Shown here piece by piece: positions 34,285 through 46,269 of a stretch of DNA of 64,000 nucleotides. This DNA comes from Apostichopus japonicus. Taxonomy: Eukaryota; Echinodermata; Holothuroidea; Aspidochirotida; Stichopodidae. The DNA lies in contig NC_092568.1 of NCBI RefSeq assembly GCF_037975245.1, forward strand, positions 35,252,501-35,316,500. The letters run 5' to 3'. The notes below the pieces were generated by a model. That model did no database searches and was not told the origin of the DNA. It saw only the letters and a list, made by a program, of their open reading frames with translations. Made by a program: the position numbers and the translations under genes. Numbering within the stretch: position 1 is the first letter of the stretch; every line of letters begins with the position of its first letter.

Positions 34285-34840
34285 GAATGAATATATATGA
34301 AATTTCCTTTTTTTCCAGGCGGCAATATTAAATTCTGGCCGCCATCTTGGAAGTGGGTGGCCCAAGCAACATACCATGACCATCATTTGTTTCAGTGAGC
34401 TCGGAAACACCTTAATTGACCCCTCATTTGTTCATCTCCGAATTTTACAGCCAGATATATGACATTTCCTTTTTTTCTGGCGGCCATCTTGGATTTTGGC
34501 CGCCATCTTGGAAGTGGGTGGCCCAAGCAACATACCATGACCATCATTTGTTTCAGTGAGCTCGGAAACACCTTAATTGACCCCTCATTTGTTCATCTCC
34601 GAATTTTACAGCCAGATATATGACATTTCCTTTTTTTCTGGCGGCCATCTTGGATTTTGGCCGCCATCTTGGAAGTGGGTTACGCAAGCAACATGCCATG
34701 ATAATCATCTGTTTCAGTGACCCCGGAAACACCTGAATTGACCCCTCATTTGTTCATTTCCGATTTTTACAGCCAGATATATGACATTTTCTTTTTTCTG
34801 GCGACCATCTTGGATTTTGGCCGCCATCTTGAAAAATCGG
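34285..34840. repeat. 161-bp tandem repeat with GGCCGCCATCTTGG motifs
   Basis: TTTTACAGCCAGATAT starts at 34443, 34604 and 34765, an exact 161-bp period, with a partial copy before (about 3.5 copies). Each unit has two AAGATGGCGGCC-type (YY1-like) sites on the minus strand, TGGCGGCCATCTTGG and GGCCGCCATCTTGG. Confidence 0.95.
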
Positions 34841-35029
34841 AACCGTCAAAGTGGGTTCCACGGATAAAATCGATAGATAGGTCGAAAAGAAACTCCATGC
34901 AAAATTTGGTATGTCTTATAAAATGTTTCCAATAAATTTTTATAATCATACCTAAGTTGAAAAACACCTCTCCTCAATTGCTATGCAACTTTGAAAAAAT
35001 GTTGTAATGCATGAAGATAACGATGGAGA

Positions 35030-36440
35030 TTTATTGTGACTCGCGTGACAAGAAAACGTGACTCGCGTGACGAGTTCACTTTTTGGATAGTTCTAGACCA
35101 AATGCAGTAGTGAATCGAAGGTATAGATCTTGCATAGTGAAATATAACATTCATTGGTCTAGAAAGTGTCCAAAAGGTACTTCCCTTGGGAATGTCCAGA
35201 TGATATTAATGTCCCCAAGTTACTGCAGACAGTAGGTAATACACTATACGGGTAGTACAATTGTTCAGGCAATATATCTTGTCAATTTAAAGTAAATAAC
35301 AATATTTAGTCTGTTGAAGTCACCCATTTCAAAGTTATAGAAGAAACAGATCTATCAAAATGTGATTCAAATTACCATTCTCATTTGTCATATTTGAATA
35401 AACCAAAAGTGTAATATTTGTGAAGATACATTTCGCTCATAGGATTTTGGGAATGATTAAGCAGTTAAAACTTTAAGGTTGTCAAGTCATAGCACATGGC
35501 ATTGCCAGATACAAATATAGATTATGTTTTTGTATATTACTAAAAAATCAATGACATGTGCTAACTTTCCAAATGTGGTGATAAAAAGGCATTATATTGC
35601 GAATAAATATTCATGATTTTATATTCTGATATTTCAAATGAAATTATTATAATTAGTTTAATTATGTGTGTCCATATTATTCAATTTGCCTAATAAAAGG
35701 GGAATGCATATATATCTTTAATCAGTGATTTATTCATCAAACTATTACATCCCTGTAATTTTCACACAGTAATTAGGTAGAAACACTATCTTGATTTGAC
35801 GTGACTCGCGTGACGTGACTCGCGTGACATTCGTTAAGGGTGATTTTCTGCAAAATTTGAATATCTTCTGAATAGGAAAATTCAGTAATCCTTTTGGTAT
35901 CTATGTGAAGACTTGATATTTATCATTTGGAGTAAAACTTTTGTGCAGGCAAAGAGAAAAAACAAAAACAGTCAATTTTGCGACTCACGTGACAGTAAAT
36001 CGAGGGTGTTTTCAATTCACCACTGTTGTCTAATGCCTTGATGTCAACAAAAATTGAAGCTATTAAGTGAGCACTGTGCTATAGCAAATATTATTAGTCC
36101 AACACAAAGTAAATAGGTAGAAACACTATCTTGAATTGACGTGACTCGCGTGACGTGACTCGCGTGACATTCGTAAAGGGTGATTTTCCGCAAAATTTGA
36201 ATATTTTCTGAAAAGGAAACTCAGTAATCCTTTTGGTATCTATGTGAAGACTTCATATTCATTATTTGGAGTAAAACTTTTGTGCAGGCAAGGAGAAAAA
36301 AAAGAGAGTAAATTTTGTGACTCGCGTGACAGTAAATCGAGGGTGTTTTCAATTCACCACTACTGTCTAATGCCTTGATGTCGAAAAAAAATTGAAGCTA
36401 CTAAGTGAGCACTATGCTATAGCAAATATAATTAGTCCAA
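35030..36440. repeat. 340-bp repeat with GTGACTCGCGTGAC motif
   Basis: The segment starting AGGTAGAAACACTATCTTGA at 35775 recurs at 36115 (340-bp period). Each copy contains paired GTGACTCGCGTGAC motifs and a later GTGAC/GACTCACGTGACAG. A more diverged copy of the motif pair lies at 35037-35075. Confidence 0.92.
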
Positions 36441-38440
36441 AAACTGATATACCTATGATTACTATGTAAAAATCTGCAGAAAATGAAATTTCAGTGTAAT
36501 TTTCATAATTTTAGTTTCTACGGGAACCATTTGTTATTACCGACCCCATAATCAAACAAATGATGTTTCGGGGTTGAAAAAAATATTTTTAGTAACTACA
36601 AGTATTCTCTTTATTGGAAACTTATACAATTTTAATGTACAATGATTTTAAATTTGTTGGTATGATGTTGACCTTATCATGGAATTGACCATAGGCTTTC
36701 ATCTGATACTAAATTAATGGGGGTATAGTGAATGAAATTTCTGAAAAAAATGTCCCAATTTCCCTTGGGGGTTAGAAGTTTTACCTTTTGCCCTCAAATT
36801 TGACACCGGCATTCCAAAAAAATCCCAGAGAACCCCTAAAAAAGGAGACAGGTCCCAATTTTTTTCCAGTAACTCCCCCTGTCCTGTTCGTGCCACTGAC
36901 AAAGTTTCAGGAGCATCCCCGCTTCCATTTGGGAGGAAAGGGGAAACATTGGTGAAAATTAGGTCAAATTTGAGTCAAATCAGGTCAAGAAACAGCCGCC
37001 ATTCGAAAGTCATATCTCCTGACCCTCCTGGCCGATTTTCAAGCTTATTGGACTGTCCAGATTGTAGAACCATGTTTAACCGAATGTTGTGAAAGTACTC
37101 AAAATTTTACCCTGTGAGGTTCAGACAACTAGTGAGAAGCATTTCCGTTCGGAGTCGACGTTCGTAAACAAAGGATTTATATCATCGACAGCGAGAACAA
37201 ATTGCCGATTTTTTCTGGTAATTTCTTTCAGTCCAGTAAGTTCACCCTCCCTGAAGGCATTCTAGCATTGTTTTGGGCTCTAAATGTCAAAATTCCTAGC
37301 CAAATCGCAGCCAAAACCAACGTGAGCCGAAGCTTGTTTTTTTTCTCCAGCCTAACGCTAGCCTGTAAAAAGAAAATGGAGGGGTCAAGCCTAGGCTCCA
37401 GCCACGCGTAGTTTGATAGGATCTAGGACCCATTATGATTGGGACAATAAAGGATTTTGGTGGAATAAAATGGGATAAACTGGATACATGAGGGGAAGTT
37501 AGCTTCTTAGGACCTTCTACTGTCACCAACTTGGGTGACTAGTGCAACCGTGTTCGTGAGAGGCACCCCCGATGGCGGGGGAGAGACATCGAAATGGGGG
37601 CCTATCAACTTTTTGAAAATATTGTCAGAAAGCTCTCTTTGTGCTGAGCAAATTTATATGAGGTCATCATCGACAATTCTGAGCCAATTCTGAGTGTTTT
37701 TTGTTTGTTACTTAAAATTGACAGGACGAATTTTTGAAATTAAGCGCTCATATAATTAATTACCTGATCGACGAGAGTGCATGTTAGCATTTCGCACGTG
37801 ATTGATATACCACGTATATCATGTGATTGAGATATCACATATACCACATGATTGAGAAACCACGTATACTGGACATATTTCTAAATGGCTCTTCGTAATG
37901 CAAATGAATAAATAAATGTACCCCATTCAGCATCTCTCTTGATGTTGCCTGCATTTTTCTCTGGGTGGGGTGGGTAAAGAGGTTGTACTTCTTGTGTCCT
38001 ATTATATAATATTTACTATTTATCATGTTAACTGCATGGAAATGGCAACATCTATAATTGTTTGTGAAATAAAACCTTTACAACTCAAACCCTGGTTCTT
38101 GCTTTAAATCTCTAAGAAAAATAATGTAACGCAACTATTTCAGTCTTGTAATGTACAGTACTTACCAGAAGGCAAATAAAGGAAGACAGCAGCAAAGGTT
38201 GATACTGGAAACAGACGTCGGTGCAGGATTCTTATTAAAGAGTATAGCAACGATAGGGCAACGGCAACGCAATGACAAATATGTCAGTTTATGTTATCGC
38301 GAAGCTACTTATATACACAAAGAACAAAGCCCGGGCCCACGACGAACGTCGTAAAACATTAGGTTTCTTATGTGATTGGTGCATTTTTGGATGACGCGTT
38401 TAAAGGCCGCTTACGATTGGTTGTTATTCACAAACATTTC
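36441..38440. other. Intergenic, no gene supported
   Basis: AT-rich. Near 37795-37865 the string TATACCAC/ATATCAC recurs several times beside CACGTG, a small local repeat. No exon is supported. Confidence 0.4.
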
Positions 38441-38454
38441 GACACTCACGTTGC

Positions 38455-38797
38455 TATCAGGGCAGAATGGAGAATTCTAGAACCTAATTTATGAATTGAC
38501 CGTAAAAAGAACTGTTCCAGAAAGTTAGACCCTGGAGGTAAAAACTTTTACCCCTTTTTGAAAACTAAACCAAATTATAAATAGAGAAGCCTTCACTTTC
38601 GTGTCCCAGGCCAGAATGGAAAATTCTATGTATGGAGCGAGAAAGCGGAATATATTATGTACAACAATATGTATGCTTTACTTGCAAAATACATACATGG
38701 TTTACTTCAAAAATTTTAGACATATTTATATATATTCTGCAAAAATATATTCTCTGACACAAAAGCATTTATAATATAAATATATATTCTCTAAGAG

Positions 38798-38845
<48 letters not shown>

Positions 38846-40512
38846 TGTTAAATCTTGTTAAGTATACATCTTGTTAAAAAACATATATATTCTCTGACAG
38901 AAAAATATTTTTCTCTAACAAAATATATAAATTCTGAGACAGAAAAAATATATATATTCTCTAACAACAAAATTCTATTCTGTGCAAAAAAATATATTCT
39001 GGTCGAAAAATATATATATGCTGTACAAAGTACCAAAACATATATATTCTCTGACAGAAAAATATTTTTCTCTAACAAAATATATAAATTCTGAGATAGA
39101 AAAAATATATATTCTACAGGAAAAATTATATTCTGTGCAAAAATATATTTTTATTGTGTGTACAGAAAATATATATATTCTCTATAATTCAAGACCTATT
39201 CTGTGCGAAAAATATATTCTGTACGAAAAATATATTCTGTGCGAAAAATATATATATGCTGTACAAAGTACGGAGCTCTGTAAGTGCTGACCAAGATGTT
39301 CAGTAACTTCAGCAGTGACCAGCCTGTTCATTACACTGGCCATTCATAAAACGCACATGTTTGCTCAGAATCTTAATGCAGTTCATAGTTAGTGGGTTTG
39401 CGATATCACATTGCACATGATAGTACCCGATTATTCCATAACAACTCCCTGATTGTACGACGGTACGTTCGACAGCGAAGCCTTCTGTACCGTAACTAGC
39501 CGGCTTAACAGTAACTGCTCACTTCTTCACATTTCAAGGTTATTAGTTTGGAACGTTAGCCGGTGTGTTACGTAAGCAGTTTGCCAAACCTTGCAAAGGA
39601 AACGAACGTGGGAAAGTCATTTGCACAGCTCAAATTTCCTGCGATCTACCGCAAGTGCCTATTGAAATCTGTAAGGCAGGTAAACTGTTACGTCAGTGGT
39701 GCAGGGCGCATTTCACTCAATTGTATATTTTTTTTAGAGAATATATATATTTTTCTCTTAGAGAATATATATTTTCTTTCTCTTAGAGAATATATATATT
39801 TTTGCTCTTAGAGAATATATATATTTTTTCTCTTAGAGAATATATATATTTTTACACTTAGAGAATATATATATTTTTCTCTTAGAGAATATATATATTT
39901 TTTCTCTTAGAGAATATATATATTTTTCTCTTAGAATATATGTATTTTTTCTCTTAGAGAATATATATATTTTTTCTCTTAGAGAATATATATATATTTT
40001 TTCTCTTACAGAATATATATATATTTTTCTCTTACAGAATATATATTTATTTTTTCTCTTAGAGAATATATATATCTTTGGCATAGAAACATATAATTTT
40101 TGTGTAAGTATATATATATTTACAGAATACTTATTGTTAGATAATATATTATTATAAACATATATACAAATATGTCTAAAATGTATTTTGAAGTTAACCA
40201 TGTATATATTTCACAAGTACAGCATATATATATTTGTACGTAATATATTCCGCTTTCTCGCGCCATAAGTTAGACCTTGGAGGTAAAAACTTTTACCACT
40301 TTTTGAAAACTAAACCAAATTATAAATAGAGAAGCCTTCAGTCTCGTGTCTCAGGCCAGAATGGAAAATTCTAGAACCTAATTTATGAATTGACCGTAAA
40401 ATGAACTGTTCCAGGAAGTTAGACCTTGGAGGTAAAAACTTTTACCACTTTTTGAAAACTAAACCAAATTATAAATAAAGAAGCCTTCACTCTCGTGTCT
40501 CAGGCCAAATGA
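38455..40512. repeat. 149-bp tandem repeat split by an insertion
   Basis: Units containing CAGAATGGAAAATTCTAGAA, TTATGAATTGACCGTAAAA, GTTAGACCTTGGAGGTAAAA and AAATTATAAATAGAGAAGCC lie at 38455-38630 and 40268-40512, with about a 149-bp spacing (GTTAGACC at 40269 and 40418). The AT-rich element at 38631-40267 interrupts the array, and about 45 bp of a unit is missing at the junction. Confidence 0.88.
38631..40267. mobile_element. AT-rich element with TIRs over 100 bp
   Basis: Left GCGAGAAAGCGGAATATATT and right AATATATTCCGCTTTCTCGC mark inverted repeats that extend more than 100 bp inwards (ATACATGGTTTACTTCAAAA on the left against TTTTGAAGTTAACCATGTAT on the right). A TA lies at each outer edge, consistent with a mariner-like TSD. 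Inside are dozens of TTCTCT-AGAGAA palindromes joined by ATATAT. They bracket about 450 bp of ordinary sequence (39265-39720) with no recognised protein. Confidence 0.88.
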
Positions 40513-40574
40513 CCTCGATGTGAGGCATTTGCTGGCTCATTTTTATAGTTTCGACTATCTTATTTGCTTGTTCT

Positions 40575-41345
40575 TTAGTGTGTGTGGGTGGGGGGGGGGG
40601 GGATATTTACAGAGTTTCATGTGTGCAGGATAAGAAGTTTTCTCTAGGTGAGCTTAAAAAAAATTCTGCTGACACTGTTCCTAGCTATTGCACGTTCCCG
40701 CGTGTTATCCCGAGTGACCTATGTCATATTACACTATTATCAACATATAATTACCATAACATTGAAATTTCAATAACTCCGTCCGTGAACTGGCTTATTG
40801 TTGACGATCCACCATGATTTGTAGAAGGAGTAGCAATGTGAATCAATTCTTGGCTGGCAGACAGATAGATATAGACAGACAGACAGACAGGCAGACAGAC
40901 AGATAGACAGACAGATAGATAGATAGATGGACAGACAGACAGACAGACAGACAGACAGATAGATAGATAGATAGGGTCGGTCAATGTTTGGAGCAGGGGG
41001 GGCGGGGGTCATGCTCCCCATCTCCGTTTACTCTCGACATTGCCCACATTTATAGGACTGCCAGGATCCAGTCCTGTGTACCTCGATACTAATTACTAAC
41101 TTGCTATCTGGGCGATTCCCCCCCCTCCCCCCCCCCCCGGATACGCACCTGCATACCTGAATAAATAAATGAATGCGTAAGTGTAGGGCCTGCCGTAGAT
41201 GTAGATATAGTATCAACGATTTGAATAAACGGTGACTCCTCAAGATAGGAAGATGTGTGTTTAGCTTGTTGTCTAGCTGATTGCTAGTTGCTTGAGTGGA
41301 AGGGGAGGGAGGAACTCCTAGACGCAACCAGAGAAAGTCGGTGTG
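40575..41345. repeat. G run, (GATA/GACA)n microsatellite and low-complexity DNA
   Basis: A TGGGTGGGGGGGGGGGGG run lies at about 40585-40602 and a mixed GACA/GATA tract at about 40857-40973. Low-complexity C runs occur near 41120. No gene. Confidence 0.9.
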
Positions 41346-41470
41346 CAGTGGCGTCGCCAAGGGGGGGCCAGGGGGGCACGTGCCCCCTGGAAAACCCAGT
41401 GCCCCCCCCCCCCGAGTGCCCCTATCTGAGATTTGGGTTGGTAAAAAAATATATATTTTGTTATATTCAA
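41346..41470. mobile_element. hAT-type terminus fragment
   Basis: CAGTGGCGTCGCCAAGG at 41346 followed by a near-perfect GC palindrome (CCAGGGGGGCACGTGCCCCC) and a poly-C run. The other end was not found. Confidence 0.5.
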
Positions 41471-41672
41471 CTCCCATCATCTGAGTTGGTTTTTCATAAG
41501 GACAAAGAAGCACAGTAATTCATATTTTCTTCAAATGAGCTGCGAAAAAATGAAAAAGTTTATCCTTGAACGTCGGGTATCGAAGTGCCATCATCATCTT
41601 CCATGAATTCTGACAGCTTAGTCAGGCACGAACGAATTTTTCCTAAAGCCATGCTGGGAATTCCGAATCTGG

Positions 41673-42323
41673 TTATTTTCGGTACAATATTACACCATAT
41701 GATCCAGGATGAACGTTTCCATTACCTTGCAAACAACACTGGTAAGACTCACTTGTATTGCACGGAAGATACTGATTGCCCTTTTTGAAAATGGGAGAAA
41801 CATTCGCTCTTCTCCAATCGTCGGAACCAACACCTTCTTCAAGAGTTTTATTAAAAATGACAGCTAATGGAAGAGATAATTGGTCGGCAAAAGACTTCAG
41901 GAAGAAGGGGTGCAAAGCGTCCGGACCACCAGGGGCTTTACCATTTTTGAGATTCTGTAGTTGCTCCTTAATCAAATCAGACGTGCAAACAATATTACCA
42001 ACACTACCAGAAGACATAATAACTACGAGATCCTCGAAATTATCCATGCTCTCCTGAGTGAAAACAGAAGACAAATAATTGTTGAGAAGCTTAGCGAACT
42101 CCTGACTATCGCTGATCGTAGTTCCCGTATCATAATCGAACAATGGACCACCAATGCTGTCATTAATTTTCTGCTTCCCCCTAACATAAGAGAAAAAGAG
42201 GATTATTCCAAATAAGGAACCAGAAGAACGATGCATTCGCCACAATGTTCGCTTCCATTTTACGGCCAGAAGAGGCTTGTTGTTTTTACTGCGACACCTT
42301 TTACGGATATATCGAATGATCAT
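41673..42323 (-). pseudogene. CR1-like reverse transcriptase fragment, N-terminal part
   Basis: A 216-codon frame reads FFSYVRGKQKINDSI, LLNNYLSSVFTQESM, NGKAPGGPDALHPFFLKSF and WRRANVSPIFKKGNQ, the pre-catalytic fingers of a non-LTR reverse transcriptase. It is related to the 11-13 kb copy. After FKKGN the frame drifts; downstream in other frames about 41590-41670 shows decayed equivalents of QHGFRK. The catalytic motifs A and C are absent, so it is a dead, truncated copy. Confidence 0.88.
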
Positions 42324-42399
42324 GGAAATTGTGTGAAAGAGTCCTTCGCTTTATCACTATAACAAGTATCAGTCAGGCTAGTCAGCATGCGTCAGCTTT

Positions 42400-43010
42400 G
42401 AGGGGCCATTTTTGCCTTGAAAATGGTCAAACTGCTCCTTCTCCCAGGGGTTAAATGGGATGATCCTGATAATTGGTCAGTATGATTATTGGACAATGGT
42501 TCATATGGGGTGTTCAGGAATTTAAGGTCAATGGTCATCTAGAGGTCATTTCTGGCCATTTTGTTGGAACGGTCAAACTGCTTTTTCTCCTACAGAATAC
42601 ATCGGATGATCATAAAAGTTGGTCATTATTATCCATGACCAATGGTTCATATGTGGTGTTCAGAAATTTGAGGTCAAAGGTCATCTAGGGGGTGGGCAAT
42701 TTTGGTCCTTTTGTCCGAACGGTCAAACTGCTTCTTCTCCTACAGAATATATCGGATGATCATGGAAGATGGTCAGTATTACGTGTGACCAATAGTACCT
42801 ACGGGAGTGTTCAGGAATTTGACGTCAATGGTCATCTAGCCTGATCTAGGGGATCAATTTTGGCCATTGTATTTGAATAGTTATTTAAATGACCATGAAA
42901 GTTGGTCAGTATAGTCATTGACCAATGGTACATATGGGGTAGTCAGGAATTTGAGGTCAAAGGCGAACTAAGGGTCAGTTTTGGCCATTTTGTTTCATTA
43001 CAGTTTTCCT
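42400..43010. repeat. 149-bp repeat with AGGTCAAAGGTCATCTAG, part 1
   Basis: Units contain GTTCAGGAATTTGAGGTCAA, GGTCATCTAGGGGTCA-type text, TTTTGGCCATTTTG, GGTCAAACTGCTTCTTCTCC and ATCGGATGATCATG. CGGATGATCAT recurs at 42602 and 42751. Confidence 0.9.
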
Positions 43011-44029
43011 TCCCTGAAGCGACTATATTTTAGTTCGCCTCTCCAATGGGGTAACCACAAGCTTGAGATTTTGACCCTCTGTCAGTGAACGTATACTGGG
43101 AACAAAATTCTGCTCCCAAAACATGCTGAAAATGTCACGAATCATAAAAATGATTACTGGAATAGGACAAAATAGGAACTATTTTCGTTTATTTATGAAT
43201 TTAAGTTGATTTGAAATGAAGCGGTTCCAACGTGTTAACACACTCACTGCTGTTTGTCTGACTGTTTGTCTGTCACACTTTGGGTGTGTTTGTTTGCTGG
43301 CGGGAACAGGGGATAAATATTCTATTATATACATATTTTTCAGCTTTGTGTGTTATTGAATGCTAAAATACTTTCGCATGTAATATTTCACATAATGCAG
43401 TGTTACTCCTAATAAAATAGCAATCATTATTCTACGTCATAATGGGTTTTTTTCAGATTGGTTCATCACCCGTTATAATGAAATTGCCCTATGTGGGAAT
43501 GTCAGTCAACCGTTTATTCTCACCGTTTTGTGGCGTCAAAGGTTTTAGTGTACTAACCAGGGAAAGACAACGTTTTTCGAAGATTCGTATCTCGATGAAA
43601 ATGCGACAAAAAACAATTAAAGTTATGAAAATCGACGGGAGGAAGAACAAAAATACTTTTTGATTCGACAGTCAAGCACCAAATTCTTCGAAAGTCGTAT
43701 TATCTGGCTATTTTTTATCCAACGAAAAGAAGTTTTAATCTTCCGTAAAATGGCCTAGTAAAAAATTGAGACTGAATACAACCACACAGTTTTCACAGTA
43801 AATGGAAGAACATGTTCTTTTTTGTCTATTAATGCAATAGTTACCTACATAGTGCAGATGAGTCAGGTACTCGGCAAATCCACTGGGAATGCATTCCAAC
43901 AGCGTTGGGGAAAATTTAGGCCAGAGCGCAACACATTGCACATACACGTGGGCCTATTGCGCAAAAAAGTGAGTGCGAAACGTTTCTCAGCGTCAGGCTG
44001 CACGGATTCTCAAAACATGGAACATAAGG
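43011..44029. other. Unique sequence between two repeat blocks
   Basis: About 1 kb separates two blocks of the same 149-bp repeat and may be an insertion. The ORFs at 43442-43663 (plus) and 43735-43947 (minus) show no domain. Confidence 0.45.
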
Positions 44030-44450
44030 AATTTCTGGTGTGTTCATGGATTTCAGATCAAAGGTCATCTAGGGGTCAGTTTCGGCCATCTTGCGAAAAA
44101 TTGAAAAACGCTTCTCCTATAGTTCAAGTCGGATGATCATGAAAGTTGGTCAGTATTAGCGGTGACCAATGGTACATATCGGGTGTTCCGGAATTTGAGG
44201 TCAGAGGACATCTAAGGGATAATTTTGGCCATTTTGTCCGACTTCGGAACGGTCAAACGGCTCCTCCTACAGAGTATATCGGATGATCATGGAAGTTGAT
44301 CAGTATTATCATTTGCTATTGGTATCTAGTGTTTACAGATTTTAGGTCAAAGGTCATTTGATGGTCATTTTGGCCAAAATGTTTATTTTGGCTTCCAAAG
44401 TGTCAAGCTGCTTCTTATCCCAGGGGTTAAATGGGATGATTGTGAATACA
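44030..44450. repeat. 149-bp repeat with AGGTCAAAGGTCATCTAG, part 2
   Basis: Continuation of the 42.4-43.0 kb array: CGGATGATCAT at 44130 and 44279, again 149 bp apart. Confidence 0.88.
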
Positions 44451-44959
44451 TTAATTCTATTGGTTTTCTATCACCTTCTCAATGTTAATTTTAACAGTCC
44501 AATAAACAAATACCAGTATTATGGCAAAATAAAACATCAAACCACCAGTTCATTTCCACTTAAGACTTCCTCCAGTCTTCAGTATCATATAGCCTATGAA
44601 GATACGTTAAAAATGTAACATCTCCCTAAAGAAATGCGGTTTTTTCTTAGCTATTGGCGGCTTTGCTCTTCATAAACATTATTCTAGCCTAATTTATAAT
44701 TACCTACCTTTATCTGGCTAAGTATAATACCCAGTTACTTAGATACAGGTCACATACTTCTACATGAAACTTTGGAAGGTACTAGCATAGTTTTCTACTA
44801 AGTATAGAAACTATGCTACAAAGGACGGGAGTTCGGTATACTAAAGTCAAAATGTTAAAATCTTTAGAGCGCGTTTACTCAAAACTCACTTTTTGCGCAT
44901 TCGTCACTACGCCAAAACGGGAGCGAATTGACTAATCAAATTTATGAGAATCAGACCAC
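44451..44959. other. Intergenic, no gene supported
   Basis: AT-rich, with an imperfect inverted repeat around 44783-44822 (TACTAGCATAGTTTCTAC-like text). No exon is seen. Confidence 0.4.
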
Positions 44960-45640
44960 TTAACTAGATATGATGGTGGTCTTCTGGGTAGCAGAGACAC
45001 GTGGCTATCACTACCAAGCCACTGACCTAGGGGCGAATTTTGTTTGCGCCCACCAGCGGGCTCCGAAATGGGGTCAAGAAGGGAAAATTCGCAATTTTCA
45101 GGCACACTTTAAGCAAACATTTGTAAACAGTAACTCGATATGATGGGGGTGTTCTGTGGGGCTGAGACACGTGGCTGTCACCACCTAGCCGCTGACACAT
45201 GGGCAAATTTTGTTTGCGCCCACCAGCGGGCCCCGAAATCGGGTCAAGAAGTGAAAATTCGCAATTTTCAGGCACACTTTAGGCAAACATTTTGTAAACT
45301 TTAACTCAATATGATGGGGGGGGGGGGGGGGTTCTGTGTGGCTGAGACACGCGGCTATCACCACCTAGCTGCTGACACAGTGGCAGATTTTTATTTGTGC
45401 TCATCAACATACCCCAAAGTCGGGCTCAAGTAGGACAATTTGCAACTTTTAGGCACACTTTTGGCCTGGGGACTTTTGGCACACATTTCGAACTGTAGTA
45501 ACTCGATATGATTGGGTGTTCTGGGTAGCTGAGATATGTGACTATCACCACCTAGCCGCTGACGTGAGGGCAAAATTTGTTTGCGCCCATTATCGACCCC
45601 CGAAGACTTATATTTGAAGACACTGTGTTTAGGTGTCCTT
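44960..45640. repeat. 170-bp tandem repeat, four copies
   Basis: TAACTCGATATGATGGG-type starts lie at 44961, 45131, 45302 and 45499. Units share GAGACACGTGGCTATCACCA, TTTGTTTGCGCCCACCAGCG and AATTCGCAATTTTCAGGCAC. Confidence 0.93.
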
Positions 45641-45779
45641 AAACGTTTTCCAACCAGTAACCCAGACACCCGATCAAAGACTAAGAGAGGATTGCTGTTT
45701 AAGACACTATATAACCTTATAGCTCCATGATATAACCATGGAGCTATAAACTGGGATCCATGATATAACCTAGTGTCAA

Positions 45780-46080
45780 ATTGTGTCCTACCTACCCTTT
45801 CAGCCTGGTCAGATTAGTCCAGTCGACATAGCTCTGGACTTTCAAATGAAAGGTTGTAGACTTGAGTCCCTTACGGCCGATCAGCTATTCCGTCGTACTT
45901 TTGAGCAAGGCACTGTGCCTTATCCTTAATGCTCCGCCAACCAAGACGATACCAGCGAAAATAGCAGCAACCCACTCTCCGGGATTGGCGGACAGCCTGC
46001 CTGGCACCCCTGATCAGGATATTATCTGTAAAGCAGGTGAGTAGGTACTTCCGTAGGAAAGCACTATATAGGTATACAAT
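45780..46080 (+). repeat. SINE-like element
   Basis: CCTGGTCAGATTAGTCCAG and GGTTGTAGACTTGAGTCCC resemble degraded tRNA A and B boxes. They are followed by TTTTGAGCAAGGCACTGTGC, a module common in animal SINEs. The 60-codon ORF at 45862-46044 is incidental. Confidence 0.5.
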
Positions 46081-46269
46081 ATTACCCAGATAACGGGGAG
46101 GTCTTTTGTCACGTTTTGTGATAGCAAACTTTCATATTCCCTTTGACGCTGGTAATCCGATAATCCTTGTGTAGCTTGGTAGTGATGATTACTTTGTGCA
46201 TCATTTACTTTATATATATGGATTATTTCATTTTATTGCCAGGAACTCATAGGTATTCACTTTTCGAAG

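Noticed and set aside
41776-42215. Plus-strand ORFs of 93 and 84 codons
   Set aside because: Antisense shadows of the RT fragment at 41673-42323.
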